Assembly: GCF_001723175.1 (NCBI RefSeq)
Contig: NC_064653.1
Coordinates: forward strand, 1,736,001-1,800,000
Reading direction: 5' to 3'
DNA from: Penicillium oxalicum
Lineage: Eukaryota; Ascomycota; Eurotiomycetes; Eurotiales; Aspergillaceae
Length of the DNA stretch: 64,000 bases
Shown here: piece by piece, positions 47,982 through 59,674 of the stretch
How positions within the stretch are numbered: the first letter of the stretch is position 1
Layout of the letters: every line of letters starts with the position of its first letter
Notes under the pieces: generated by a model
Database searches by the model: none
What the model was told of the DNA's origin: nothing
What the model saw: only the letters and a program-made list of their open reading frames with translations
Translations under genes and position numbers: made by a program

Positions 47982-49037
47982 TCAGAGATTGTGTCTATAC
48001 CAATCAAAAGTAAATCCAAGTTGCTCAGGCTCACCTGAACAAAGTAGATGAAGAAGTCCACGCTTCTCCAGGTCCAAACAGACTTCCCTTTTAGAAAGAA
48101 GTTCCTCTTCCAGGAGTTTCTTATCCTCTTCGCTACTTTCTCCGTGTCCTCCATCCAGAAGCATTTTCGTGTGCGCGGCTAATTCTGAAACGGTGACATA
48201 TCTATTATGCCAGCACTTATCGATAATATGGTCAATCAGTGGATCGTGATCCAGTTTTGGAAACTCCATGTTCTGTAGCAAGTCCACGACCTTGGGACCA
48301 TGCTCGTAAGGGTCCTCTGTAAGACATTGATCCCCATAAACCTCAACGCCGTAGTTTATCAGGTAGAACAAGGAACCAAGGGCGAATTGCTCTGTTCGAG
48401 CGCCTAGGAAGCCAGAAGTTCCACGTTCTCCTTGATCCGTCTCATTGCTATTGAGTATTCTGCCGTATGAAGCCATATAAGCTTCGTGATCCGTCCCGAT
48501 TTCGCCCGTGCAATCAAAGTCGGATAGCTTGAGGCGGTTGCGATCAAGGAGGACGTTTTCCGGTCGTAGGTCACCATGAGCGAGGTTGAGCGATTCCAGA
48601 AAAGCGACAGCTTGAGCGAGATCGTTTATCTATTCCTTTCGTAGGGACAGAGGCTCCAACTTTTCTACTTTTGTAACCACCATAGTTTTCTGGTCCCGAA
48701 TATAATTGCTTTGTATTCTAGCAAAAAGCGTTATGTCTAATTAAAGTACGTAGTTAGTAGACAAGCTTGTTTACTATAGATAGGGGTAGGTCGTACCTCT
48801 CATATACTCGAGAAAGATACCGTTGTCTGAAAGGAGGATACACTGCACAATAGACGGGCAAGGTCGATTTTGTGCAAGAATTCGATATATCCTTAGCTCT
48901 TTACAGAATTGATTCCTCTCAAACTCTCCAGATCTCGGGACCTTGACCACAATACGAGGGTGGACTTCGTAAACGAAAGAGATGCCTCCCCCCCCCCAAA
49001 TCCAGTGCACAGTAGGGAACTGGCTTCGAATATCCAT
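47982..49037 (-). pseudogene. Protein-kinase-like gene with an in-frame stop, probable pseudogene
   Basis: Two exons: 49037..48797 and 48736..47982 (intron 60 bp), 331 codons in one frame but with TAG at 48630-48632. The product begins MDIRSQFPTVHWIWGGGG, has a VVKVP lysine element and a conserved-looking Glu helix. Its catalytic loop is HGDLRPENVLL in place of HRDLKPEN, and LSDFD stands in place of DFG. The stop stands where the context (LRKE*INDLAQAVAFLE) suggests Trp, a TGG to TAG change. The rest of the frame is intact, so the lesion looks recent, or the protein is made by readthrough. The family resembles the large, variable set of kinase-like proteins of Eurotiales. A run of ten Gs encodes the glycine loop. 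Function unknown. Confidence 0.75.
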
Positions 49038-49401
49038 GACGAGATATGCTTGAAGTAGGACGCGATTTTCCAGGAGCGTAAATCGAAGCAAGTCTTCTGT
49101 TAGGAAAACCGAGGAAAAAGGGAGCGAGCAAAGAACAAGGAGAGTGCAGGGAAGTGGCGCAAGGACCAGGTGCGCCAGGTGAAAAGACCACGATTTCCCT
49201 CCAAAAGCCACGCACAACCATAGCCTTTCCACCGTCACCCGTTTTACTCCGTAATCAAGCCATCCAGTGGCCAGTTATAGAGGGGGAAAATGAAGCAAAT
49301 GAAGACCAATAAATGTAAGAAAATTTCTCTCCAGACCTCGTCACGAGAATTATATTTGACCACGTGAAAAATATTTATCCCCTATCTCGAGCGCAGTCGG
49401 C
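49038..49401. other. Short intergenic region between the kinase-like pseudogene and NAD kinase
   Basis: About 360 bp. It holds the upstream side of the pseudogene (its frame is open up to 49238, but the downstream Met fits the domain start better) and the NAD kinase 3' UTR. Nothing else was recognised. Confidence 0.5.
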
Positions 49402-51257
49402 CTACTTGAAAGCCTTTTGCTTGGTTCGCGAGTTCCAATTCAATGTCTTGGAGATACTGTGTACCCAATCCTCGCCGCGCCGATTTTGCGGCAACACATT
49501 GGCAAATGGATATCTTGACGCCGACACGGTTACATAGTCACCGGGATGCAGTTCAACTCTGGCGTTGAGATATGGTCAGCTTTCCTGGGGGTTCAATCGT
49601 GGTTAGCACTGGTCGCGAGAGATCGTACCTTTCCCTTCCATCAAAACTAGCCCATGAGCTGGTTCGAGCATCGTATGGTACACCCATGCGCAGGACAATT
49701 GTGTCAGGCAGAATGATCGGACGGAATGAGAGTGTGTGGGCACAGATGGCGGTCACCAGAATGACGGGGTTTTCAGGGTGGGAAAGCGAGCCACCGGCTG
49801 CAAGATTATACGCTGTGGATCCCGTCGGAGTGGCAACACAAATTCCATCTGCAAGCAGAGTCGTGAAATGCTCATCGTCACCGAACAATTCAATTTGTGA
49901 CATTGCTGATAACTTTGATTAGTCTTTTCACTTTACAAAGACGGGACAGAGCCACACCTCGGACTGTCACGGGTAGAGAGGGTTGGAGGGGAAAGACAAA
50001 CTTGGATTTGGACCACGGTCTACAACAACGTCGTTCAGAATCTCATACACTCGATCCGGGGTATGAGTCAATGTGTCCTCCCCTTCTTCCCCGATGATTT
50101 CTTCCACCAGGTCCCGACTAGCGAGAGATTTGGCGTCACTGTTCCTCAAGCGCGCTTTGGATCTCATGATGGTGCATTCAAATCGTAGTCTAAGACTGAC
50201 CACGACGCCTTCTCTGAATGAGCTTTCAAGAATCTTCTGGTAGTCGGCAAAGTCAAACTTGGTCATGAATCCTAAAGAGCCCAGTGAGAAGGAGAGAACG
50301 GGAGGTACAATACGCTGGAAGAGCCAGCTCGTATAAAGCACGGTGCCATCCCCACCTAGAGTGACGACAAAGTCAAACAGATGTGGTTGCTCCTGCGCAA
50401 GCTTGGGATCCCAGTATATCAATCGATCTTTGGCCGTCGGCTCTTCTTGAATGAGTTGTAGAGCGCCAAAATCGGGATGTGTCTCCAAGCGCCGTTCGAC
50501 GTAGACGTTATATGACGCATCGCGATCCTTTGACAATAGCCATCGCGTCACCTTCCGTGTGAGGCTGACCAGGGACTCATCATGTGCTTTGCTGACGATG
50601 AAGACATTTTTGACGGTCAACTTGAGCTTGATGCTGCCCAGTTTTTTGGACAGCTTGCGCACGTTCCAGGCCATGTCGCTGAGTTGCCGTTTGGTCAGAT
50701 GCCTCGACTGGACGACCGTCGGCACAGGTTTGAGTATCTTGGTATCACTGTCAAGCACCGAGACCACATCGTTCTCGTCATGAGATTCGGAATCGAGGTT
50801 GGGCTCTTCATCACTGAGTGTTCGAATCACGTCCTGCGTCTCTTCGATATGGGTCGTCGGGGGTGTGACCCATTCACCGGCAATGAGCGAATGCACGTAG
50901 CACGCTGTGGTCTTGTCGTGCTGGTCAAAGTGCGGTCTCACGCGCGGTTTTTCCATGGTGACGAGGGAGGATTTGCGGCGATGGGTGGAATCTGGGTAGA
51001 AGACAACCTGTAGCAAAGGGCCCCCAAGGTGGACGGGCATCGTCAGAATGGCCGTGGATGAATTCGAAAGCAACGCAGGGTCCTGCCGAACCTCTAACTG
51101 GTTTTGTTGGAGCTCTGAGTCGCTGATCACTCCAGTAGCAGTACCTCCGCGGCTCTGCACATGTCAGTCTCCAACACTCTCGCGCGGCCACCAGGAGCAG
51201 TCCAACAGGGACACTCAACACCTACTTCACCCGCAGCGCCCGTCGACGACGGTCCAT
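49402..51257 (-). CDS. UTR1: NAD(+) kinase (Utr1-like, ATP-NAD kinase)
   Basis: Exons 51257..51231, 51154..50002, 49905..49629 and 49558..49402 give 537 aa. The catalytic domain contains the diagnostic [17 protein letters not shown] (GGDGT loop), [18 protein letters not shown], and after splicing [29 protein letters not shown]. The second nucleotide-binding stretch is [21 protein letters not shown], and the end is [25 protein letters not shown] and [18 protein letters not shown]. It phosphorylates NAD to NADP and sets the NADPH supply for biosynthesis and redox defence. No mitochondrial presequence is apparent, favouring a cytosolic enzyme. The tiny first exon (MDRRRRALR, donor GTGAAG) is uncertain: an alternative donor GTAGGT, or a start at 51449 in the same frame, are possible. 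Confidence 0.92.
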
Positions 51258-52190
51258 GAATCTCGGCCATCGCAAGATCAATTCTTTGAGTTTCAAGGTG
51301 CACCTGTTCAGGCTGTCATTGTGGATGCTGTCCGGGTTTTGACTTGGCGGTTGGTTGGCGTGAACATGGAGTTGGAGGTCCCGATGAGTGGGTATGACGT
51401 CGCTCCCCTTTTGTGCCCCCGCCAAACAACTCGACCCGTCACTCTCCAAGGCCTCGTGTGGTTTGCCTCGGCCAATGTGTTCCCATTAGACTTTGTGAAC
51501 CTCATTTTGTGAGGTTGCTTGGCACATCCTATGTAGTAGCGAAAACTTCGGCAGTTGTTTGAAGTTTGTGATGGATCGGGTCTTCGATAACCTTGTGCTG
51601 AGGGAGGAAAATGTAGTGTATCCACTGTAGCCGTGAATCTCTCCGAAGCCTCCCAATGGACGCGCGTTTTGGAAGGCTTCTATTATTCGACGAGACGGGC
51701 TATCAAGTTCAAGGGTTCAAGACCAGCAGTGAGCCATTGAATACTGATGTGGTTCTGGCTTTATTTCTGCCAAGTGTCTACTGTCTACTGTCATACTAGG
51801 ATAGGAGAGGAAACTTGAAGACTGCGTCTAGGGGTAAGATATGTCGTTGTACAGTTCATAAGTTGACCAAGCGGGGCGCGTATTTGACGCTACCCGCTTG
51901 GAAGCTAGCTAAGGATGAGCAAAGAGGTCGTGGGCAACATTCAAGCTCTGTGTAGGGCTCTTCAACCAGGTCCGGTTGCGGGGGGTATTTTCACAACAAA
52001 GGTTCATTCCACCGCAAAGGCGAGGATGTCAATAAAGAAGATCAAGAGGGAGAGTGGAAGGCACAGAAGAGCCAGAGGTGGGGTTGTCATATGGGTCATG
52101 ATAAAGAAAAACTTCGGTAACTCCGCGCTATGCTCGCTGAAATAATACAAACGATGAAAGGGGGGGAATCAAAGTCAAAAGGGAACGATG
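51258..52190. other. Intergenic region upstream of NAD kinase and downstream of an unknown gene
   Basis: About 930 bp. A minus-strand frame continuous with the proposed NAD kinase first exon reaches 51449, and another spans 51308-51625; either may be leader sequence. No recognisable gene, RNA or repeat. Confidence 0.4.
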
Positions 52191-53375
52191 TCAGATCCAA
52201 GAATAGCCATAGGTCATACAGGGCTGGGTGTGGGTAGCAAAGGGCTGTGTAGCAGTCAGGGGGCTTTGATCTGATTCATCATGATCAAAGAAAAAGGACT
52301 TTTGGAGGAGGTTGAGCGCGTGCTTGGATGTCTGCTTGGGGACCGCCCAGGCCGAACGCGAAGAGGTGGAGACGGGTTCAGGAACACTCTGTTGTGGCTG
52401 AGGAGATGGGGGGTGATCCTCATCATCGTCGCTTTCAGCATCGGCGTCGGCGTCCTCATCTCCATCTTCCGACGGCGAAAAGGTCTCCTCGAGCTTGAGC
52501 CCCTTGCCAAGCACACCCTGTTGCAGGGAGTTCTGAGCACTGCCGGGCTGGCTGTAAAGACCCATACCCACAAGCTCTTCCTCCTCCGGCTGGCCGATTG
52601 GCTTCTTGTCCAGGACCGGCTCGTCCTCAAATTGTTGGATGGGGAGGAAATCCGGCGTTGAGGGGCCGCTGATCTCGCCGGGAGATGGCACGCTAGCGTA
52701 ACTGGGACAGGCTGTCTCCGCCGGGGGGATGTTGCTCGCCGGCGTGAGCAAATCTACCGCCCAGGGATCGAAGGCGGAAGAGTTCATGGTGGTGTAATCA
52801 TAATAGCTTGAGCCGTCCCAGCCCATCGACTCTGAAGTCGGCGGCTGCGCGGGCCAATTCTCTTGATAACCCCCGTAGGTGGTGAAGTAGCCCGTTTGCA
52901 AATCCTCTCCAGCGAAAAGCGAGTAGGCACTGACGCCATCGGTTGGCAGTCCGTTCATTTGATGGTCCATCGACCCGTTGGCTGTCCAGTTCCCTGAGGG
53001 ATAGTCGGGCGTCCAGCTGGGGGTTGCGAGCCCTTGAGACCTGTCCGACGAAGGATGCCAGCTGATCGGGCGAGATTGCTGGGTGGCGGAAGCAAGGTAC
53101 GCCGCCTCCAAGGATGACTGGTGATACTGAGGTGATACTCCGGAACCCACCCCTTGGCCGATGGTGGTGCGTCGACGCGTGGCGGCCGAGGGGCTGTTGC
53201 CCGCACTTCGAGGCTTCGTGACACGGTTCAGGCGGGGACGGGGGAATGCACGAATCCAGTCCTGCATCGTCGCGTAGGTGGACTGATTAGCGATGTTTCG
53301 TTGAAGCCTTCGGGAGCCCGTTGGAGCGGCTTGAGAGTGACCCTGAGGGCGGTGATAGTTTTGAAAGTCGGCCAT
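52191..53375 (-). CDS. Unrecognised disordered acidic protein, possibly regulatory
   Basis: A single open frame of 394 codons from the Met at 53375 (MADFQNYHRPQGHS); the frame extends upstream to 53462, but that part is not protein-like. A basic N-terminus (MQDWIRAFPRPRLNRVTK; AATRRRTT) is followed by a long region rich in Ser, Pro, Gln, Tyr and Trp (WPAQPPTSESMGWDGSSYYDY). An acidic stretch of Asp/Glu/Ala lies near residue 330 (SEDGDEDADADAESDDDEDH), and the C-terminus is a short Phe-rich element (LLQKSFFFDHDES). No zinc finger or other domain is visible. Basic plus acidic/aromatic regions would fit a transcriptional co-regulator (inference). Upstream lie more than 10 kb without a gene. Confidence 0.6.
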   Translation of the reverse strand: MADFQNYHRPQGHSQAAPTGSRRLQRNIANQSTYATMQDWIRAFPRPRLNRVTKPRSAGNSPSAATRRRTTIGQGVGSGVSPQYHQSSLEAAYLASATQQSRPISWHPSSDRSQGLATPSWTPDYPSGNWTANGSMDHQMNGLPTDGVSAYSLFAGEDLQTGYFTTYGGYQENWPAQPPTSESMGWDGSSYYDYTTMNSSAFDPWAVDLLTPASNIPPAETACPSYASVPSPGEISGPSTPDFLPIQQFEDEPVLDKKPIGQPEEEELVGMGLYSQPGSAQNSLQQGVLGKGLKLEETFSPSEDGDEDADADAESDDDEDHPPSPQPQQSVPEPVSTSSRSAWAVPKQTSKHALNLLQKSFFFDHDESDQSPLTATQPFATHTQPCMTYGYSWI

Positions 53376-54384
53376 GGGAAGGGCGAGTGTCCAATTGAGG
53401 AATCGTCGTTGAAGGATAAAAGTACAGCAGGAGACTCCCAGGTGTGGATGGAGTTGCGGCAAGTGAGGTGGATGATCACAGGTGGTCGTTCACTGGAAGG
53501 GTGACTCGTGCTGGTAAGTTGGGATCGTCCACAATGGGAAGGTGACCGAAGCTGAAGCTCTCCCGGAGTGAGGAAGGCACGGGTATTATGTAGATGATGA
53601 CGGTGAACCCGACACGATGGCGAAGATGATGCAGCAAGGCGAACAGCTCTGTATTGAATCAAGGCATTCGATCCGGTCCAGGACCTTTGAAGGACCTCTG
53701 AAGGGTGATGGGGACAGGGCTCATATAATATAAAGGGACTGATCCAAGGAGCGCGATGATCTACCGCCCCAAACTCCACGATCCCACCATAGTCTTGCAG
53801 CCCGCAGCCCGCAGCCGCCGGCATGCTCCAGGAGATGACACGACGTTGACACTAAGGAATCGAGCCTAGCCCAATTATAGTTCCGAGTTCCGAACTCTAG
53901 GGATTCGATGGAAGTCCCAAATCCAGGGAATATTCAAAATTAAAGAAAGAGAAAAAAAAATTCATTTTTCTATATTTCTCCTTTTTTAACCTAAAAGAGA
54001 ACGAAAAATCACAAATTGAGAAAAATAAAATAAGGCACAAAAACCAGATCTAAACTCGTGGATGAATCAGCTCGAGAAAAAGGCACTCCTTGCGGTTCCA
54101 CTGTGTGGCGGGGGGACCTGCTGGTCGCTACGCAGAGCCAACCAAAACCGGCTCTGGGCAACTAAACTCACGGCAGCTGGCTGGTCAACCAAGAAGCTGG
54201 GGGCAGGGGGAATTTTCCGGAGCCTACCGTGCAGGAAGGACGATCGGACGACTTCTCAAGAGGGTTAATTGGTCTGAATATCGACGGTCTTTGAAGTCTG
54301 GAGATACATAGCGTGGTTACACCAAGCATGCGGGTACCGCGTTCCCCTGTGTATGAGCATCGTGTCATCAGTGATCATAGAAGA

Positions 54385-54402
54385 GGCATGGACCATGTCA
54401 GA
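54385..54402 (+). repeat. First copy of an 18-bp dispersed exact repeat
   Basis: GGCATGGACCATGTCAGA occurs here and again at 63423-63440 in the same orientation, 9 kb apart. It contains the inverted pair CATG-GAC-CATG. The flanks do not match. The function is unknown; it may be a binding site. Confidence 0.7.
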
Positions 54403-55321
54403 AATGCTATGTCGGTGGATAGGATCATCCGAGGCCTTCAATACAGGCGGGCATGTCGAAACCGAGACAGTGTCATTACCCAGTGTCGACTAGTGTATCC
54501 ACCGCAATCCGACGCTGAGCATGGGGAAGAAAACTGGCCCTGTCGGCGGTCTTTTGATCTTTCGCATCAGACAAATGACCCCTCTAGGCCATTTGAAGGG
54601 TGTAAAAAAAATGAATAAAATAAAAAAGCAATATTAGTCTACCTGATCCGGGAAGAAGGATGGTGGCCCAAGATGTAGACTCGTCAAGAGGACATGCTAC
54701 ATACTTTCCGGTTTCCCTTTCCCCCGGCTGATGGACACTGAGCCGTCCATCTCCGCGATGTACATTGTATGAATAACGGACCTGCTGTGGTCACTCTGAC
54801 GGCCTGATGGCCCTACAGACGATCATTCCAACGGAGCAGAATCTGAATCTGCAATGAGAGTGCCAAGAAGGAAAGACGATCCGTCCTTCAAGACTGGTGA
54901 CGGCCGGTCACGGGAAGTCATTTCCATGTGCACGACCTGACCAATGGCGAAGGTGATGGCCCACCGGGCCCTGTCTCGACGAAGGGGATCGGGAGTCCTC
55001 GCTGTGTGGACCAGACTCGCTGGAAGGTCGGTGTGTAAATTGTGGTACTCAGTCCTGTACGATTGTAGAGTGACACCCACTACTGTACGAGGCTTGAGAT
55101 TGCTAGCTGGTACTTTTCATCGGGAATCTTGATCTTACTACAATCGGTATCTCGCCATGGACTCCTTCCGTGCTGCGCTGGAAAACCAGTGAACGAGGCC
55201 CCAGCTCAAAGGAGCCGACCGTGAGAGGTAAAGCAGGCGTGGAACCCTCACACGGATCTTGGCCTGGGGCTACATGCGAATCTGGTCCATGATCCACAAT
55301 CCACGCCAACACGTTTGATGG

Positions 55322-55375
55322 TTCCCTCTTTTTCCTTCCCCCCCCCCCCCTTTTTCCTATTTCTCTCTTTTTTTT
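55322..55375. repeat. Polypyrimidine tract with a 13-C run
   Basis: An almost pure C/T tract on the plus strand, interrupted by one A at 55359, with thirteen consecutive Cs at 55338-55350. Such tracts exclude nucleosomes and are typical of fungal promoters. Confidence 0.85.
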
Positions 55376-55866
55376 GGTTCTTTTTCGCTCTTGGCCCCGA
55401 CGGGGCGTATATACGACAAAGTCTCTGCTCTACGGCCCACCGGTCGAAGATCTCTCTGAGGTCGTGTCTACATGCACTGTTAGTAATCATCGATGACGGG
55501 CCATGGATCTTACGCGTACTAGCCCTAGTGAGGCAGTACGTGACTACGTAGTGTACATCACTACATCGAGTAGGAACTATGTAGATGAACATGGTCCTAT
55601 ACTACTGAATCAGGAGCACTAATCGTCTCAAATACGGCCGATGACTTCGAGGCCGCTCAGGATGACGAATGCAGCTTAGTGCCCTCGAGTCTCGTTGGCC
55701 CAACCTCGCGCAGTCGAGTCGAGTTCTCAAAAAGTTCTCAGCCGACTACCGTCCCAAGAGCCAGGAACCTTGGCCTCATACCCGCTCATCATCTGTTCTC
55801 GGGGCGCAATCTGATTTGATCAACGGTCTTGATTACCGCTTTGGGCCAACGGGATCCAAATCAATT

Positions 55867-55919
55867 CTGATTCCTTTTTTTTTCTTTTCTTTTTCCCCTT
55901 CTTCCCCTTCCCACTTTTT
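55867..55919. repeat. Polypyrimidine tract
   Basis: C/T-only or nearly so on the plus strand, with two T-rich blocks (55873-55883 and 55888-55894) and C-rich blocks after. Another member of the series of tracts in the gene-free region. Confidence 0.8.
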
Positions 55920-56620
55920 CATGAATGTGATACTCGACGAGATGATCAGCCCTGCGAGAAGAAGAAGAATGCTCCTTTGTCAAGCTGGGTGCCTGCCCAT
56001 GCAGTCGTGTCCAATTATGAAATGACTACTCCTTGGCTCCTTGTAATACATCTAGATGACCAGTGTGGATGAGGGTGACGGCGTGCTAGTCGACCGCTTG
56101 ATCGAACTCAGGGTACGTGTACGAGGAGAGTGTGGAGGTCCATATTCATGTATAGTCAGCACTCCATCCTTTGGCGCCTCACAAAGGATTTGCTGATACA
56201 TATGTGTATATTCCGGTACCGTACCTCGTCCGAGAGTAGGTATGAGGTTGAAACTGGGCAGTAGGCAAGCAACAGAAGCAGACCGCTGGGGCTCGGGAGG
56301 CCTGACCGAGGTTGCCTGTGCAAAGACTGGATTCCCTTGGCTTTCTTGTTGTTAAACGAGGCGCCACCGGATGGATTCACAAATTCACCAGCGCCGGCAG
56401 GGGACGATACGCAAGGGGGATAGGTTTCTCCGAGGAGCGTCACGGTTGTCTCGCGTCCGCTCAAATAGGTTTCGTGGCTCCACCGCTGCGGCGGTAAAGT
56501 GCGTCAAGTATTCGGGCAAGGTGGTCCGAGCTGTGTAGCGTCGTGCCGCAGCAAAGAGGCTACGGGTTCTCTCTGGCCCCGGTCAAGGAAACAAAGGAGA
56601 ACCCAAAAGGGGTGTGGATG

Positions 56621-56644
56621 AAAAAAAAAAAAAAAAAAAAAAAA
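56621..56644. repeat. 24-nt poly-A tract
   Basis: Twenty-four consecutive As on the plus strand. No target-site duplication or retroelement sequence precedes it, so it does not look like the tail of an inserted element. Confidence 0.9.
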
Positions 56645-58620
56645 GAGACACAAAATGGAAACCTCTACGAAACTCGGGAAATGGTAAACGCAGTCAGAAA
56701 AAAAGATGAATGACGGGAAAGACTACCGGTGGGAGCAAATGAGCGTCCTGTGCTCCCGCATTCTGCTCCATTTCCTATCGAGACCCGAGTGGGGGTTTCG
56801 GTAGACAGGTTGACTCCGTCATCATCGTCCTTTAAAAATATACTTTGACCGAATCCCGCGTGCCGCCTAGAATCCTTCGAGCCGAGAACGACAGGGCGCA
56901 ATGATTGGGGATGATTTCAATGACTCCTGTCAGATGAGTGGGAATGGTTCGCGGAGGCTTTCCCAAGTGGTCTAGATCGACACGGCCGATGATTCTTCCA
57001 TCGGTCCCCGATCCACTCTCCAGTGGACATGTACGGGCTCGTGATTTGACAAGAGTGCACAGCAAAGCGAGACAAGGTGGAAGATTGGAAGGTTCTGCCA
57101 CCTCGCCTGAGGGGGGGGCCCTCTTACCAGCCCAACCAAGACAGGACTAGGAATGGATCCTCTCGGTTGCAATATGGCCATTCTTTGTCTCCTTGTTGGT
57201 GCTCGACTGGGGATATGGAAGTATCGCTGGAGACTTGTAACTCCGCGCGGTACAACGTGATTGCCATTTGCATATGCTGAGTCCGGTACTGCACGCCTTG
57301 TGCCCTACCCTCTTGAAACCCGTTTCTGACTCGGCCAGGGAAAAGGACAGTCAGCCACCACCCTGAAGTACCCTCGCTTCAGACATCCCAAATCCAGTCG
57401 GGTGCAGGGGGGGCCAAGGCGAAAAAATGATCAATTTCGATTCACTGGAAAAGCAAAAAAATAAAAATGAAATAATAAACCCATCCTCAAGCTGGTCGTG
57501 AGTGACTCTTGGACCCTCCTTTGCACCGTGCATACCCGGCAGTGTTTCTTCTTTTCTTTTTTCTCCGCTGCAGGCGACTATCCGCGCCGTCGTGGAGTAC
57601 ATGATGCATCTCCTGCATCATTGCCACCCCGATCTGCTCAAGTGATGTTGCTAAGCTCGTATCTTCCCCCCGATCATCAGCATGGGGGTATCTGCTTCAT
57701 GATTGGATGATAGGTCACACTCACCCGACAGGAGGATTGTTCACTTACCACACGGACACACACACGCCCTTGCCCCGAGGCTTCTCCTACGGATAAGCAC
57801 TACTGGTCCATCCAGTATGGATTGTCTGATTGGGTCCCCGTTGTGTCTTCGCGAAGCAGGTGAAGGGGGAAAGCCAGAAGTGGTTATACAACATAGAAAG
57901 CACAAAGCCATTCAACCATGCGACGCACCTTTCTGCCAAGCTGGAGGGCCAGCACGGCGAGAAGTATCACCAGACAACAGTGTGGTCTCTACTGTATCAA
58001 ACCTCGTTTCCATGTCCACAGCAGACTGGTTCTAGTGTGTATCGTGGCGCCATGGACATGATGGAACCGTGGTCATCAACCTGAACCACCCTCATGGGCG
58101 GGAAGCTCGGCAATCTAAAGTGTTTGCAAAGTGGACCCTCGCTTTGAACCCTTGTGCTGGGATGGCCATCCGTACAACTCTCCTCTGTACCCGGCCGTTT
58201 AGGATTCACGATGAGCCCTCAACTGCACGATCGTGACCGTTAGCTGACTACTTCCTACCCCTGCTAGTCTCGGTTGGAGATTCTACCGGTGGACGGTCTT
58301 GGTTGGGTTGACTTTGAGGGGTTGAAATCCCAAACAGGCGCATCTCTGCCGGTGCTAAGCTCTGAGCGCCAGCTAGAATGACTCAACCCACGCAGCACAG
58401 TCCCTCAATGGTCAGCTCCCAAGGGGATTTCAGCCATGTTTTATGACTTGTCGTAAACTGGATGCGAGCAAGCAAACTCAGCAGTTCGGCCCCCAGCTCA
58501 TTGTGAAACCTTGCTGGATGCGCAGTGCCGGAGGCAGCCTCCCTGTCAAAAATCCAATATCACCAACAGGCTTGACTGTGACGCGTTGCATGCCAAATGA
58601 TGAGGGGACCTCCTCCTGTT

Positions 58621-58636
58621 CCCCCCCCCCCCCCCC
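58621..58636. repeat. 16-nt poly-C tract
   Basis: Sixteen consecutive Cs on the plus strand, followed by further pyrimidines. Prone to length errors in sequencing and to variation. Confidence 0.9.
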
Positions 58637-59528
58637 TCCTCTCCCAATCGCGCCACGGACGCTCCTCCATCACTTTGATGACTTGGAAATGTGAGACCCA
58701 AGGCGCCGGTCTTCCATCCGCTCCCAGTTCGAGAGCTCGACCCGGTCGAACTACAGGACCTGGTTATCTTGTTACCTGCTGTCGTTGGCCCTGGTCCATT
58801 CCAATCCCACTGGGGCTTGTGACCAGCGCGTCCGCCCACTTTGTCGGTTCAATAGCACCAAAGTATGAAGGACTACCACTGAGCTTCCACTCGGCAGTCT
58901 CCTCTCCTCTTTAAAATTCCACTTGCTCCCTAATTTCAAGAGACGAGTGACCATTCTGCAGACCCAGTCGAGAGAGGCTAGACTTGGTTAAGATTAGTCC
59001 ACATCGTGGCACGGGGGTGGTCTGTGGGTAGATTATCTTTGAGACATTCCAGTACTGCGCACGGCTACACGCAGAGGAAGAATGCCGCTGCCAAGTGCTC
59101 TCTCGAATCCACTTTCTCCTCTGATCCAATCATCTTCACGAGTAAACATGTAAAATTTGGGGGGAAATAGAGGGAGCGGGGATCGAGATGGAAACGAAAA
59201 TAAAATCAAACAAAATTAATCCTTCCGATATTTCCCATTCAGGCCTTCTTCGATTACGAAACTAGGCGGTTGAGCCACCATTCACAACGTGGCCGAGTAC
59301 TGTAGATCTGATCGTGCTTAGCGCCATTTCAAAAAAGAAAAAGAAAAAAAGGTTGCCAAAAAGCTCGTCCACGGTGCGAGCGACTCCCCTCCAAACGAGT
59401 CTGATGTCGCCAGCCCGGGCCCTCCGGATGAACAGGTTTCACTTTTGAACTTTTTTGGGGAATTTTCTTTTTGCTTCGAGTGATGCTTTTCCTCTTTTGG
59501 TCTCGACTTGGCTGTCTTTCCTTCTTTG

Positions 59529-59559
59529 TTTTTTTTTTTTTTTTTTTAATTTTTTTTTT
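59529..59559. repeat. Poly-T double tract
   Basis: Nineteen Ts, two As and ten Ts on the plus strand. It lies in a wider T-rich segment that begins near 59450. Confidence 0.9.
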
Positions 59560-59658
59560 CACTGGACTTGTTCATCTGGCTTTAAGATTTTGCACTGGCC
59601 TCTTTTCCACTGATGTTGGGTCCCCTGATCATCCATGAATTTATTTATTACTGTTTTT

Positions 59659-59674
59659 GGGGGGGGGGGGGGGG
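59659..59674. repeat. 16-nt poly-G tract
   Basis: Sixteen consecutive Gs followed by an A-rich stretch. A G-quadruplex-capable run by composition; no transcript is evident around it. Confidence 0.9.

Noticed and set aside
51308..51625. Separate gene upstream of NAD kinase
   Set aside because: Overlaps the probable NAD kinase leader and shows no domain.
51711..51730. tRNA-like T-arm (GGGTTCAAGACC)
   Set aside because: The stem does not pair around a 7-base loop, and no acceptor or anticodon arm is found.
56621..56644. Poly-A tail of a retroelement insertion
   Set aside because: No retroelement coding sequence, target-site duplication or 5' body is visible next to it.
57703..58035. 110-codon frame in the gene-free region
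   Set aside because: Composition and overlap with other frames suggest chance; no domain or splice partner.
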